From Avena insularis (taxonomy: Eukaryota; Streptophyta; Magnoliopsida; Poales; Poaceae), in contig CM042685.1 of assembly GCA_023614405.1 (NCBI GenBank), positions 86,666,684 to 86,730,683 on the forward strand: a stretch of DNA of 64,000 nt, written 5' to 3'. A program made the position numbers and the translations under genes. Positions 32,067 to 44,238 of this stretch are shown piece after piece (the first letter of the stretch is position 1; each line of letters starts with the position of its first letter). The notes beneath the pieces were generated by a model. It worked only from the letters and a program-made list of their open reading frames with translations. It was not told the DNA's origin and did not search any database.

Positions 32067-32928
32067 CCGGAGGTGAACACTAAGATCTTGGAGGTCGGTT
32101 AGTTCGAATCAACCCTCCATAAAAAATGCTTGATGGGATCCAACCCATCTTTAGTATTAATGTTTTATTATATTATAATTTTTTACTTATTCTATTGTTC
32201 TCTAATAAATAGTTGTTGAGTTTATGGTTTGTAGGAGAAATTTACTAATATGAAGGTTAATAAAGAATTGTAAGAATTTTTGAAGAGAAGGACAAAAATT
32301 GGTTCCAAGTGATGTATCGAGAGGTGGTACGGCCGGATGAGCCCGTACCACCCACCCATACAGATACAACAAAGTTGAGTTGATGAAGCAGCGGAAGGCA
32401 GCGCTCATAACGAGCAGAGGTACGGGCGGAGGTACCCATACCACCCGCCCGTACTATATATCGACAACCAGCTCCACCTTTACTTGCACAATAATGACCA
32501 CTAGTACGACCGGACGCGCCCATACCAGAACTCCCAGGTTTGATCTTGTAACCCTAGTTTCAATGCAATGGTGACTAGCACTGGTATAGGCGATACCCTC
32601 CCAGCCATTTCTCCTTCTTCGTCTCTCTATTTTATTCCTCTCTCTCGAACTCAAACCCTAATCACCAAGAACCTATGATTCTTAACTGACTTCTTGCGTT
32701 TGAGTGGGGAAATCTTCACATATGTAAGTTTCTCATTGGATCCACGCTTTATTTTCTGAATTCCTCACATTGATTAACTATATGAGTTCATCATATTTTG
32801 AGATTATTTTTGATTCCTCACGTTAGGATTTGTAATTTTTGTGTGTAATCATTTGTTTGTGTGATAGAAACCTGATGCCTATAGGTTTTCATTGAAATTT
32901 TTGCAACACAATTAATTTTGGGAAGATT
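32067..32928 (+). other. Non-coding stretch of D between protease and third ORF
   Basis: No RT, RNase H or integrase motif appears in any frame. Instead there are GTACGGGCGG-like short inverted motifs (about 32315-32360 and 32415-32455), also found in the D LTR at about 8255-8285. An ATG-less leader-like stretch follows. Confidence 0.5.
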
Positions 32929-33366
32929 TTGCTCTCGGGCAAGGACTTGGGAAAGGCAAGAACCTTAGGCACCGCAAACCCGGGAGGATCGAAGAAGAGA
33001 CATTTAGAGGGAGGCAACCTACAGGCAGCCATGAGCAAGGATTATGAGAGGGCGGCCTCAGGCAACGTTATACCCACTAAGTGGGTGCACTGTGGCTTCC
33101 TCTGTCACCAAGGCCTTGATTATGACTTCGATCGAATGATCCTGAATGTCGGGATGGTGCCTTTCTTATACCAACCAACGACACCTTCGAGATTTCTACA
33201 TTCTAGTTCTTGTGGTCATTCCACGACAACCTCGAGACCCAAGAGTGTCATTGCACTATAAGTTCTGTGCTCAATGGGCAACCCACATCCTCACTTTTTA
33301 TGAACTTTGCAATTTCTTTGGTTTATCCTATGAAGGAGAACTTAATACCACTGATGAAGTCCTTAT
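32929..33366 (+). pseudogene. Third ORF of element D, first part
   Basis: Fragments in two frames give GFLCHQGLDYDFDRM, GMVPFLYQ, then NQRHLRDFYILVL and HYKFCAQWATHILTFYELCN, then YEGELNTTDEVL. Copia B interrupts at 33366 and the frame goes on at 42355 (VEAMQAWE). Together they resemble the long plant-transposon protein found downstream of pol in Athila-group elements. A frameshift lies at about 33200-33250. Confidence 0.6.
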
Positions 33367-35222
33367 TGTAGGGGTTCATAGAATGGAAAACAAAAAATTT
33401 CTACCGCATGCACACAAACAAGACAAGATCTATCTACTAGATTGTAGCAACGAGTTGATTAGAGTACTCACCCTTGAAGATTCCAAAGCGGTTAACGAGA
33501 GCAGATTCTCGTGGGTGATGTAGTTGTACACTTGCCGATCTCAAGATCACGTAGACGGTCCTTCCGGCGCTGCGTTCTGGTAGCGCTTCTGCAGTCGGTC
33601 ACACGTTCGGTACTCGATGAAGACCTTCCTCTCCCTTGTTCCAACAGGCAGCGGAGGTTGTAGTTCTCCCCTCGCGATTCCGGCAGCATGACGGCGTTGT
33701 ATCGGAAGTAGAGGGAAGATACCGCAGGGCTTCACCTAAGCCGGTGGAAGTTATGGTGGATCTAGGGTTTTTCCGGCGATCAAGGTTTAGAAGGCCGGGA
33801 GGAGGAGGAGGTGTCGGTGGCGGATAGGGCGACGGCGCGGCGGTGGCGTGCGGCGGCGCACGGGGTGGGGAGGGCTGGCTCTTGTGTTGTTTGGGGCAGC
33901 CCTCCCCCTCTATTTACGAGAGGGGCAGCCTTGGGAGGGGAGAGTTTGAATCCAAACCCAAACCCAAGTTGGATAGAAGGAAGGACTCTTTCCTTCTTCC
34001 ACTAGGAAACTATTGTACCAGTTTGACTTTTCAAACCTCCCTTTTGACTTTCAATTTAGAGCTTTAATTCTCTCCTGCAAATTTCCAAACCAAGTGACCT
34101 AGGATATGTTCCAATCATTCCACTTACCGATGACATATTCATGGACCATTCCCCTTCCGGTCCGGTGAACCTTCTAGACCCTTCTAGAACCTCTCCAATG
34201 AAAACATCGAAATCATTCCTGAACTCCGAAATCGGACTTTCCTTATATGAGTCTTATTCTCCGGAATATTCCGAATCTTCTCGTGATATCCCGGATCCCT
34301 TACGAGACTCCGAACAATATTTGGTATCCCTACTAACATTCCATATCTACTAAACAACATAGAATCCTTAAGTGTGTCTCTCTCTATGGTTCGTGAATTA
34401 TGCGGGCATGACCGAGACACTTCTCCGATCAATAACCAATAGAGGAATCTGGAAATTCATATGGCTCCCACATATTTCAATGATTACTTTGCGATCGAAT
34501 GCACTTACATATGATACCAATTTCCCTTGGTCTCGAAATAGTTTACTTATCCGAGGTATGATCGTCGGTATCTCTGCATACCTAGTTTAACCCCGTTACC
34601 GATAAGTACTATTTTCTCGTTCCCGTGATATGTGATCCCTTGTGAGCCAGTCACATGCTTGCAAGCCAATTGGATGACATTCCACCGAGAGGGCCCAAAG
34701 TATATCTATCCGTCATATGGATGGACAAATCCCACTCTTGATCCATGTCCCTCAACACATACTTTCCGAACACTCAATGCCACCTTTATAGCCACCCAGT
34801 TACAGGTTGGTGTTTGATGTCATCAAAGGATCCTTCCGGTGATCGTGATTAGCATGATATCATGGTCGAAGGAGTTAGGTTACTATGTTTCAAAAAGCTT
34901 ATAGCAAACAAACTATTGAAATTACTTGATCTTAATGCTACGATTATCTATAGGAGTATGTCCATCATACCATTCTCCTAATGATATGATCTTGTTTTTA
35001 ATAACACCTCAATGTTCATGATCGAGAAACCAAGATCATCTATTAACCAACAAGCTAGTATTATAAAGAGGTTTTACCAGGGACACTAATGTAGTTTACA
35101 AATCACCCAAGTATTAATGTTTCCGGTTAATACTACTATAGCATGAATGTAGACATTTATCATAAACACAAAGATATAATAATAACCACTTTTATTATTG
35201 CCTCTGGGGCATATCTCCAACA
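33367..35222 (-). repeat. 3' LTR of Copia B
   Basis: It matches the 5' LTR at 40459-42354 apart from substitutions and small indels (a longer GC-rich stretch in the 5' copy near 40900-40990). Confidence 0.95.
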
Positions 35223-35235
35223 GTCTCCCACTTGC
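35223..35235 (-). promoter_or_regulatory. Polypurine tract of Copia B
   Basis: The minus strand reads GCAAGTGGGAGAC next to the 3' LTR, as in A and C. Confidence 0.75.
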
Positions 35236-35256
35236 ACTAGAGTCAACTAATCTAGA

Positions 35257-38200
35257 TTACATGGTAATATACCGAACTCCCATGGCGGTTTGGTGCTGGT
35301 CATGTTTTGCCCTCGGGGGAGGTTTAGTCAACGGATCCGCCACATTCAGATCTATGTGTACTTTGCAAATCTTTATGTCACCATCTTGGACGTGCTCTCG
35401 AATAGAGTGGAAACATAGCTTGATGTGCTTCAGCTTCTTGTGTGACCTTGGTTCTTGCGCATTGGCTATGGCCCCCATGTTATCACAGTAGATAGACATT
35501 GGGTCCAGCGCACTTGGAACCACAGCGAGCTCTGTAATGAACTCCTTCATCCATATCGCCTCTTGGGAAGCCTCCGAAGTAGTTATGTATTCCGATTCAG
35601 TTGAAGATCTCGCCACAACGCTTTGCTTTGCACTCCTCCAGCTAACTGCTGCACCATTCAAAGTAAATACGTATCCAGATTGATATTTAGAATCATCCGG
35701 ATCGGTGTTCCAACTAGCATTGGTGTAACCATTAACAATGAGATGTTCATCACCTCCATAAGAAAGAACCATATCCTTAGTTATTCTCAAGTACTTAAGG
35801 ATGTTTTTGACCGCTGTCCAATGATCCACTCCTGGATCACTTTGATATCTACTAGTCAAACTAACAGCATATGCAATGTAGGGTCTAGTACATAGCATGG
35901 CATACATAAGAGATCCTATGGCTAAGGCATAGGGAGTCTTACTCATCCTTTCTCTATCTTCTGTCATTGCAGGACTTTGAGTTTTACTCAAGGTCGTATT
36001 GGGCAACATGGGCAAGAACCCTTTCTTGCTATCTTCCATTCCAAACCTCTTTAGAACTTTGTCCAAATATGTACTCTGTGAAAATGATATTAGGCGTCTC
36101 GATCTATCTCTATAAATCTTTATGCCTAATATGTAAGATGCTTCGCCAAGATCTTTCATTGAAAAACTATTATTCAAATAATCCTTGACACTATTAAGAA
36201 GATCTACGTCATTCCCAATCAACAATATGTCATCTACATATAGCATTAAGAATGCTACAGAGCTCCCACTCACTTTCTTGTAAATACAAGCTTATCCATA
36301 AGTTTGTATAAAACCAAAGCTTTTGATTACCTTATCAAAATGTTGATTCCAACTTCGGGATGCTTGCTTCAATCCATAAATGGACCGTTGAATTTTGCAT
36401 ACCTTGTTAGCATCTTTAGGATCGACAAAACCTTTGGGTTGCATCATATACAACTCTTCATCAATGTCTCATTGAGGAATGCTGTTTTGACATCCATCTG
36501 CCATATCTCATAATCATAATATGGAGCGATTGCTAACAAAATCCTCACAGACTTTAGCTTCGCTCCCGGTGAGAAAGTCTCATCGTAGTCAACTTCTCGA
36601 ATTTGTCAAAACCCTTTTGCGACAAGTCGAGCTTTATAGACAGTAACATTACCATCAGCATCTGTTTTCTTCTTGAAAATCCATTTGTTCTCGACAGCCT
36701 TCCGGCCATCCGGTAAGTCAACCAAAGTCCGTACTTGGTTTTCGTACATGGATCTAATCTCGGATTTCATGGCTTCTTGCCATTTATTGGAATCTTGGCT
36801 CATCATCGCTTCTTCATATGTCGTAGAGTCATCGGTGTTGTCCACCAACATGACACTCATAACGGGATCATACCAATCAGGAGTGATACGAGTTCTCGTT
36901 TACCTGGGAGGTTCCGTAGTAACTTCAACCAAAGTTTCATGATCAACATCATTAGCTTCCTCTCTTATTGGTGTAGGAGCCACATGAACTACTTCCAGTG
37001 CTGCGCTACTCTCAAGTTCGAGAGAAGGTTCAACAACCTCGTCGAGTTCTACTTTCCTTCCAGACACTTCTTTCGAGAGAAAATCCTTCTCTAGAAAGGA
37101 TCCATTCTTGGCAACGAAGATTTTGCCCTTGGATCTATGATAGAAGGTATACCCAATAGTTTCCTTTGGGTACCCTGTGCAGACGCATTTTTCCTCTTTG
37201 GGTTCAAGCTTGTCGGGCTGTAACTTATTTACATAAACTTCGCAACCCCAAACTTTAAGGAACGATGATTTAGGTTTCTTCCCAAACCATAATTCATACG
37301 GTGTCATTTCAACGGATTTAGATGGTACCCTATTTAAAGTGAATGCGGCTATTTCTAATGCATAACCCCAAAACGATAGCGGTAAATCTATAAGTGACAT
37401 CATAGAACGAACCATATCTAAGAGAGTTCCATTACGATGTTCGGACACACCATTATGTTGTGGTGTTCCTGGCGGTGTCAATTGTGAAAGTATTCTGCAT
37501 TTCTTCAAATGCTCGCCAAACTCGTAACTTAGATATTAACCTCCATGATCAGATCGTAGAAATTTAATCTTCTTGTTATGTTGATTCTCTACCTCACTTT
37601 GAAATTCCTTAAACTTCTTGTTACGTTTATTCTCTACCTCACTTTGAAATTCCTTAAACTTCTCGAAAGTTTCGGACTTATGTTTCATGAAATAGATATA
37701 CCCATATCTACACAAATCATCCGTGAAGGTAAGAATAGAACAATAACCACCGCGCGATGCTACACTCATTGCACCACATACATCGTTATGTATGATTTCC
37801 AATAAGTCCGTAGCTCGCTCCATCATACCAGAAAATGGAGTCTTAGTCATTTTACCCATCATACATGCTTCACATCTTTTAAGTGATTCAACAGGTCCAT
37901 CGGAATGGAGTTTCTTCATACGCTTCGCTCCAATATGACCAAGACGACAGTAGCACATATAGGTCGAGTTATCGCTCAATTTCAAACGTTTAGCTTCAAT
38001 GTTATTAATGTGTGTATTTCCACAATCGAGATTGAATAAGAATATACCATGTATCAAAGGTGCATGTGCATAAAACATATTACTCATATAAATCGAACAA
38101 CCATTATTCTCGGACTTAAACAAGTTACTGTCTCGCAATAAACATGATCCGGATATAATGTTCATGCTCAACACAGGCACCAAATAACAATTATTTAAGT

Positions 38201-38446
38201 ATAAAACTAATACCGAGGGTAGATGAAGAGGTAGCGTGCCGACCGCGATCACATTAACCTTTGATCCATTTCCAACGTGCATCGTCACCTCGTTCTTCGC
38301 TAGTTTCTGTCTATTCTGCATCACCTGTTTCGCGTTACAAATGTGAGCAACCGAACTAGTATCAAATACCCAGGCACTACTACGAGTACTAGTGACATAC
38401 ACATCAATAACATGTATATCAGATATACCTTTCTTCTTGATGTTGC
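35257..38446 (-). pseudogene. pol: pol of Copia B, multiply broken
   Basis: In minus-strand order: protease motif VFDTSSVAHIC (DTS where A has DTG), pre-integrase CYCRLGHIGAKRM ... CEACMMGK, and the integrase core up to SDHGG, where TAA (37533-37535) replaces Glu. The integrase end (NGVSEHRNGT), linker and RT follow, with stops near 36897 (Ser to stop) and 36606 (Arg to stop), and frame changes at about 36300-36510. The last 338-codon frame (36273-35257) keeps MLYVDDILLIGND and RNase H (STESEYIT). A 36-bp internal duplication (KFKEFQSEVENKRNK then KFKEFQSEVENQHNK) is present in the integrase. Function is lost. Confidence 0.9.
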
Positions 38447-39265
38447 CGTTCTTCAAATCTGCCAAGTACTTAGGGCAATTCCGCTTCCATTGACCTTCTC
38501 CCTTGCAGTAAAAGCACTCAGTATCAGGCTTAGGCCTAGCATTGGTCTTCTTCGCCGGTGCGGAAACTTTCTTACCGCCCTTCTTGAAGTTTCCCTTTTT
38601 CTTAGACTTTCCTTGCTTCTTGAATTTTGTGGTCTTATTGCCAACAACACTTGGTGCTCTTTCTTGATCTCCACTTCCGCAGACTTTAAAATGGAGAAGA
38701 GTTCAGGCAATAAATTGTCCATGTTTTGCATATTGTAGTTCATCGCAAAGTTCTTGTAACTTGGTGGTAGTGATTAGAGGACACGGTGAATCCCCAAAGC
38801 ATTTTGAATCACTATACCCAAGCTTTGAAGCTTGCTTGCATGCCTAGACATCTTAAGAACATGCTCACTGACGGAGTTGCCCTCTTCCATCTTGCAGTTA
38901 AAGAACTTTTCAGAAGCCTCATAACTCTCAAGTGCCGCGTGAGCCTCAAATATCATTTTGAGTTCACGGACAATATCATGGGGGTCATGGTTCTCAAACC
39001 TTTTATAAAGCTCCGATTCCAAACAATACAAGATAACACACTGAACTGTCGAGTACTGATTCTTCCGAGCAAGGAAAACATTCTTTACCTCATCAGTAGC
39101 ATCAGCTGCAGGTGGGTCACCCAGCGGTGCATCCAGCACATAGGTCAAATTACCAGCATTGAGGACAATCCTCAAATTGCGGAACCAATCTGCAAAGCTG
39201 CTTCCATTGTTTTTCAACTTTTCTTTCTCTAGAAACGCATTAAAATTGATGGTAGGGGCCACCAT
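38447..39265 (-). pseudogene. gag: gag of Copia B, broken
   Basis: The minus-strand ATG at 39265 gives VAPTINFNAFLEKEKLKNNG. The frame is open to a Gln-to-stop change at 38774-38776 (GIHRVL-stop), then continues NYNMQNMDNLLPELFSIL. A 1-bp loss near 38640 shifts the frame before the zinc knuckle. The knuckle reads CFYCKGEGQWKRNC, so its His is replaced by Gln. Confidence 0.9.
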
Positions 39266-40445
39266 TGATCTACAACATATTTGCAATAGTTTAGAATAAG
39301 TTTATGACAAATTGAGTTCTAATTAATAGTTAAATTAATCTAGGTGAACTCCCACTCAAAACAATATCCCTCACATTGTTTTAGTGATCACACGAACCAA
39401 ATCCACCACATCAAAACCGATCATCATGAGAGTTGATGTAGCTTCAATGGCGAACAATCAACATGTTCATCACAACTACTATATGACTCATGCTTTACCT
39501 TTCGGTGATCCGTGTTCCGAGACCATGTCTATACATGCTAGGCTCGTCAAGATCAAACCTTAGCTTCCGCATGAGCAAATCTGGCTTGCTCATGTTGCAT
39601 ACACTCGCAGAATCTAACACACCCGATCATCACGTGGTGCTTCGAAACAACGGCTTTAGCAACGATGCTTACTAAGGATGAACACTTTATAACTTGATAT
39701 TTTTGTGCTTGAGGGATCATCTTATAATTCTAACATCACGAACTAAGCAATACAAAATGCATAAAAGGATTAACATCACATGCAATTCATAATATGTGAT
39801 ATGATATGGCCTTTCTTCTTGAGCTTCCGATCTCCATCTTCAAGCACGAACATGATCTCCATCATCACCGGCATGGCGTCAAGGTCAATAGCGCCGCTTC
39901 ATGGTTGTCGTCCACCAGCATCAACTATTACAACTACTTTGAATAATAGACACGCAGGTCTTAACGGAATGAAAATACAACCATATGGCTCCTGCGGGTT
40001 GCCGACTTACAATAAGGAACATTGCATACATCATATATAATCACAATCATGGCCATACCACATCACATCACACCCCTGCAAAACAAAGTTAGACACCTCT
40101 AATTTTCTTTGCATGTTTTACGTGGTTTGGGGATTTCAACAAGTGTCGTTCTAACTTACGAACCAGAACCACAATGTTGATACTAGTATTGTCAATCACC
40201 CGTTGTAAATTTAATCTTAACTATGTTGGGAGAAACAGGCACCCACAAAGCCACTTATGCAATACAAGTTGCATGTCAAGCGTGGAGCAAGTCTCATGAA
40301 CAATGTCATGTAATGTTAGCCCGGGCCGCTTCATCCCACCATCCCCCAAGATGCAAAGTACACAAGAAGCAATCGACAACAAAAGCATCAACGCCCACAA
40401 TGACCATTGTGTTATACTCGTGCAACAGATCTACATATAGATACG
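39266..40445 (-). other. Untranslated leader of Copia B
   Basis: It matches the leader of Copia C (54546-55717) throughout. No conserved ORF. Confidence 0.8.
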
Positions 40446-40457
40446 GCTCTGATACCA
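40446..40457 (-). promoter_or_regulatory. Primer binding site of Copia B (tRNA-iMet)
   Basis: The minus strand reads TGGTATCAGAGC just inside the 5' LTR, complementary to the 3' end of initiator tRNA-Met, the usual primer for Copia elements. Confidence 0.9.
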
Positions 40458-40458
40458 C

Positions 40459-42354
40459 TGTAGGGGTTCGTAGCATGGAAAACAAAAAATTTCTACCGCA
40501 TGCACACGAACAAGCCAAGATCTACCTACTATATTGTAGCAATGAGTTGATTAGAGTACTCACCCTTGAATATTCCAAAGCGTTTAACGAGAGCAGATTC
40601 TCGTGGGTGATGTAGTCGTACACTTGCCGATCTCAAGATCGCGTAGATGGTCCTTCTGACGCTGCGTTCCGGTAGTGCTTCCGCAGTCGGTCACACGTTC
40701 GGTACTCGATGAACACCTTCCTCTACCTTGTTCCAGCAGGCGGCGGAGGTTGTAGTTCTCCCCTCGTGATTACGGTAGCACGACGACATGGTGTCGGAAG
40801 TAGAGGGAAGATCTCGCAGGGCTTTGCCTAAGCCGGTGCGAGTTATGGTGGATCTAGGGTTTTTCCGGCGATCTAGGTTTAGAAGGCCGGGAGGAGGAGG
40901 AGGTGTTGGTGGCGGGTAGGGCGATGGCGGCGCGGCGGTGCTAGCCGGTGGCTGGCGGCAGAGTGGCAGCGGCGTGGGGCGGCGGCGCACGGGGTGGGTA
41001 GGGCTGGCTCTTGTGTTGTTCAGGGCAGCCCTCCCCCTCTATTTATGAGAGGGGGGCATCCTTGGGAGGGGAGAGTTTGAATCCAAACCCAAACCCAAGC
41101 TGGATAGAAGGAATGACTCTTTCCTTATTCCACTAGGAAACTATTGTTCCAATTTGACTTTTCAAACCTCCCTTTTGACTTTCAATTTAGAGCTTTAATT
41201 CTCTCCTGCAAATTCCCAAACCAAGTGACCTAGTATATGATCCAATCATTCCACTTACCCATGACATATTCATGGACCATTCCCCTTCCGGTTCGGTGAA
41301 CCTTCTAGACCCTTCTAGAAACTCTCCGATGAAAACATCGAAATCATTCCCGAACTCTGGAATCAGACTTTCCTTATATGAGTCTTATTCTCCGGACTAT
41401 TCCGGATATCCTCGTGATATCCCGGATCCCATACGAGACTCCGAACAACATTCAGTATCCCTACTAACATTCCATATCTATTAAACAACATCGAATCCTT
41501 AAGTGTGTCTCCCTACGGTTCGTGAATTATGCGGACATGACCGAGAGACTTCTCCGATCAATAACCAATAGACGAATCCGGAAATTCATATGGCTCCCAC
41601 ATATTTCAACGATTACTTTGCGATCGAATGAACCACTTACATATGATACCAATTTCCCTTTGTCTCGCCATAGTTTACTTATCCGAGGTTTGATCGTCGG
41701 TATCTCTACATACCTAGTTCAACCTCGTTACCGATAAGTACTCTTTTCTCGTTCCCGTGATATGTGATCCCTTGTGAGCCAGTCACATGCTTGCAAGCCA
41801 ATTGGATGACATTCCACCGAGAGGGCCCAGAGTATATCTATCCGTCGTATGGATGGACAAATCCCACTCTTGATCCATGTGCCTTAACACATACTTTCTG
41901 AACACTCAATGCCACCTTTATAGCCACCCAGTTACGGTGTGGTGTTTGATGTCATCAAAGCATCCTTCCATTGATGGTGATTAGCATGATCTCATGGTCG
42001 AAGGAGTTAGGTTAATATGTATCAGAAAGCTTATACCAAACGAACTATTGCAATGACTTGATCTTAATGCTACGCTTATCTATAAGAGTATGTCCATCAT
42101 ACCATTCTCCAAATGATATGATCTTGTTGTTAATAACATCTCAATGTTCATGATCGAGAAACCACGATCATCTATTAACCAACAAGCTAGTATTATAAAG
42201 AGGCTTTACCAGGGACACTAATTTAGTTCACAAATCACACAAGTATTAATGTTTCTGGTTAATACTATTATAGAATGAATGTAGACATTTATCATAAACA
42301 CAAAGATATAATAATCACCACTTTTATTATTGCCTCTAGGGCATATCTCCAACA
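40459..42354 (-). repeat. 5' LTR of Copia B
   Basis: Full-length LTR, TGTTGG...CCTACA on the minus strand. It is joined at 42354/42355 to the host element D. Confidence 0.95.
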
Positions 42355-43155
42355 CTTGTAGAGGCAATGCAAGCTTGGGAGTAGATTTCTTTCCATAGGA
42401 ATACCGATTATTTGTGCAAGAAGAGTGCCACCATCCAGAATCCAACTATCCGCTACTTCGCCACCTTCTTGGCGAATTATATTTTTGGGAAGGGAGATAA
42501 CGGGGCAATGGAAGGCCCCGAGATAAGTGTGATATATATGGACCTCCTTATTGAGATGGGTCATAAGGTAAACTTGGGTGCTTTGCTTATCCAGCACTTT
42601 CTCCATCAAAGGTCGGCTCCTTCAGGTGACATTCAATGTGGAGGCTTGATCACTTATATCGCCTATGCAAGCAAGTTTTTCATGCCCAGTGAGAGACCCG
42701 TGGCCGCCAGTAGCTGGAGCAAGGCGAACAAGAATGGAATACCGGAGGCTGGGACGACTACGACCGGCAGCATCATCACAAGTAGCCATTCCCCCTACCA
42801 GCAGTAGCAAGGTATGCCTCAGCCTCATTCAGGATTTGACTATGTCCTGAGGAGTGACTTTGACCAGGTGGTGCATCGCATCGACAACACAGAAAATATG
42901 TTGCACGATGTGAATGCCAACATGGTCCACCTCACTCAGAATTTCACTGCCTTCATGACCGACTTCCCAACAATTACCCTTACTATCCACACCAGTAGCC
43001 GCCTCCCAACGATGGCAGCGACAATTGATCCATGGTATGCCAAGAGCCTAAGCCTGGGGAGGTTGAACTCCTACCCACCATTGCATTCATATTTTTGTTT
43101 TCTTATTTTGATTTTTTTTGTTTCTAGTTCCTGTTTATTTTCAGTTTTGCATTGA
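42355..43155 (+). pseudogene. Third ORF of element D, second part
   Basis: The frame resumes after Copia B with VEAMQAWE, then (42412 on) IQNPTIRYFATFLANYIFGK and GPEISVIYMDLLIEMGHKVN, then GALLIQHFLHQ and GGLITYIAYASKFF. The pattern matches a plant transposon protein region common in Athila-like elements. A coiled segment follows (LRSDFDQVVHRIDNTENMLH, about 42850). A stop (TAG) at 42379-42381, and frame changes around 42390 and 42810, break the gene. Its role in the element is unknown. Confidence 0.65.
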
Positions 43156-44238
43156 TAAAAGAAAACACAAAAATATTAGACTAGCTTTTATCTTGTTTTA
43201 TGTGAATTTTTCTTGGTTTTTCTCTAGCTTTTCGCAGGTTGTTCACTTCTAGTTTCTTAGACATGGAGAAGAATGCGAGGACTTCACTCAAGTGAGAGAC
43301 CAATAAAGCAAGAGGAGGTACCACATTCCTATTTTCTCTCTCTACAAGTTTATTCATGAACATATTGTGTTTGTTCGATTGCACTTGAGTTCCACTCCAC
43401 GCTTAGCTTGTTATCTTTTAGGATTTGATCTCATGGTTAATGTCACTATTTTGGTTTCGACTTACGACAATTACAATCGTTTAGAAAAACAACATTGTTG
43501 GATCAAATTCCAATTGATTTAGAACAAAATAAAGTGTCTCTATGACAACTTTGGTGCCTTGTTTTTGTCTTAAGGGATTAATCTTAGTAGTGCTAAACCC
43601 CACATCTTAAATGATTTGACTTGATAAGCACCTACTGAAAATAATTGTTTGACAAAATGAACATTTTTTCGGTGGGTGAGGGAGTATCTAAACTTGCCTT
43701 ATTGATCTAAAAAAAGAGAGAAAATAAAAGGTGAAGATTGGATCCATAGGAAAGTATTGGCAACACCTCACCACCTAAAATAAAAGGAGATAAACTGTAG
43801 TTCTTGAAAAGCAATGAATTGATGGGGTGTTTGATAGCCATGTTTTGGAAGTGGGTGTTAATGAAATCTCTAAGTTTATCCTTCTTCTGACATATACTTG
43901 TGCACCCTTAATTTTCCCAAAGCATTCTTGATTAAAAACATTTTTACTCTCATAAGAAGAGAGGCACTAAGAAGAATTGATTTGCAAGCCTAACCAAATT
44001 TTTGCCAGTCTCCTTTGAGTTTAAATACTATTATCTAGCGAGTTACTTGCGGTTAGGAAGCGAACTTAAGTGCATTTGTTCATATATATTATTCTCTTGT
44101 TTAAGGGTGCAGGATTTATGACGATGGAATGTGATACAACCTTGAACTTGTGAGTTTTCCCCCTTGATTTAATTTCTCGCTATTATTCTTTATAGCTTTG
44201 TAACTCGAGGGCGAGCAACATGTTGATCTTGGGGATGT
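43156..44238 (+). other. 3' untranslated region of element D
   Basis: AT-rich, no credible ORF. It ends with CTTGGGGATGT (44228-44238), a short purine-rich stretch in the polypurine tract position before the 3' LTR. Confidence 0.6.

Larger units (their letters stand above)
33367..42354 (-). mobile_element. Angela/BARE-like Copia retrotransposon B (minus strand)
   Basis: The LTRs are 33367-35222 (3') and 40459-42354 (5'). Both read TGTTGGAGATATGCCC...CCCCTACA on the minus strand (1856 and 1896 bp). The flanks are CTTAT (33362-33366) and CTTGT (42355-42359), a five-base duplication with one change. It has a primer site, gag, pol and a polypurine tract, and is closely related to A and C. Insertion is in the third ORF of D, and the host reading frame continues on the other side. 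Several stops and frameshifts make it defective. Confidence 0.95.
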
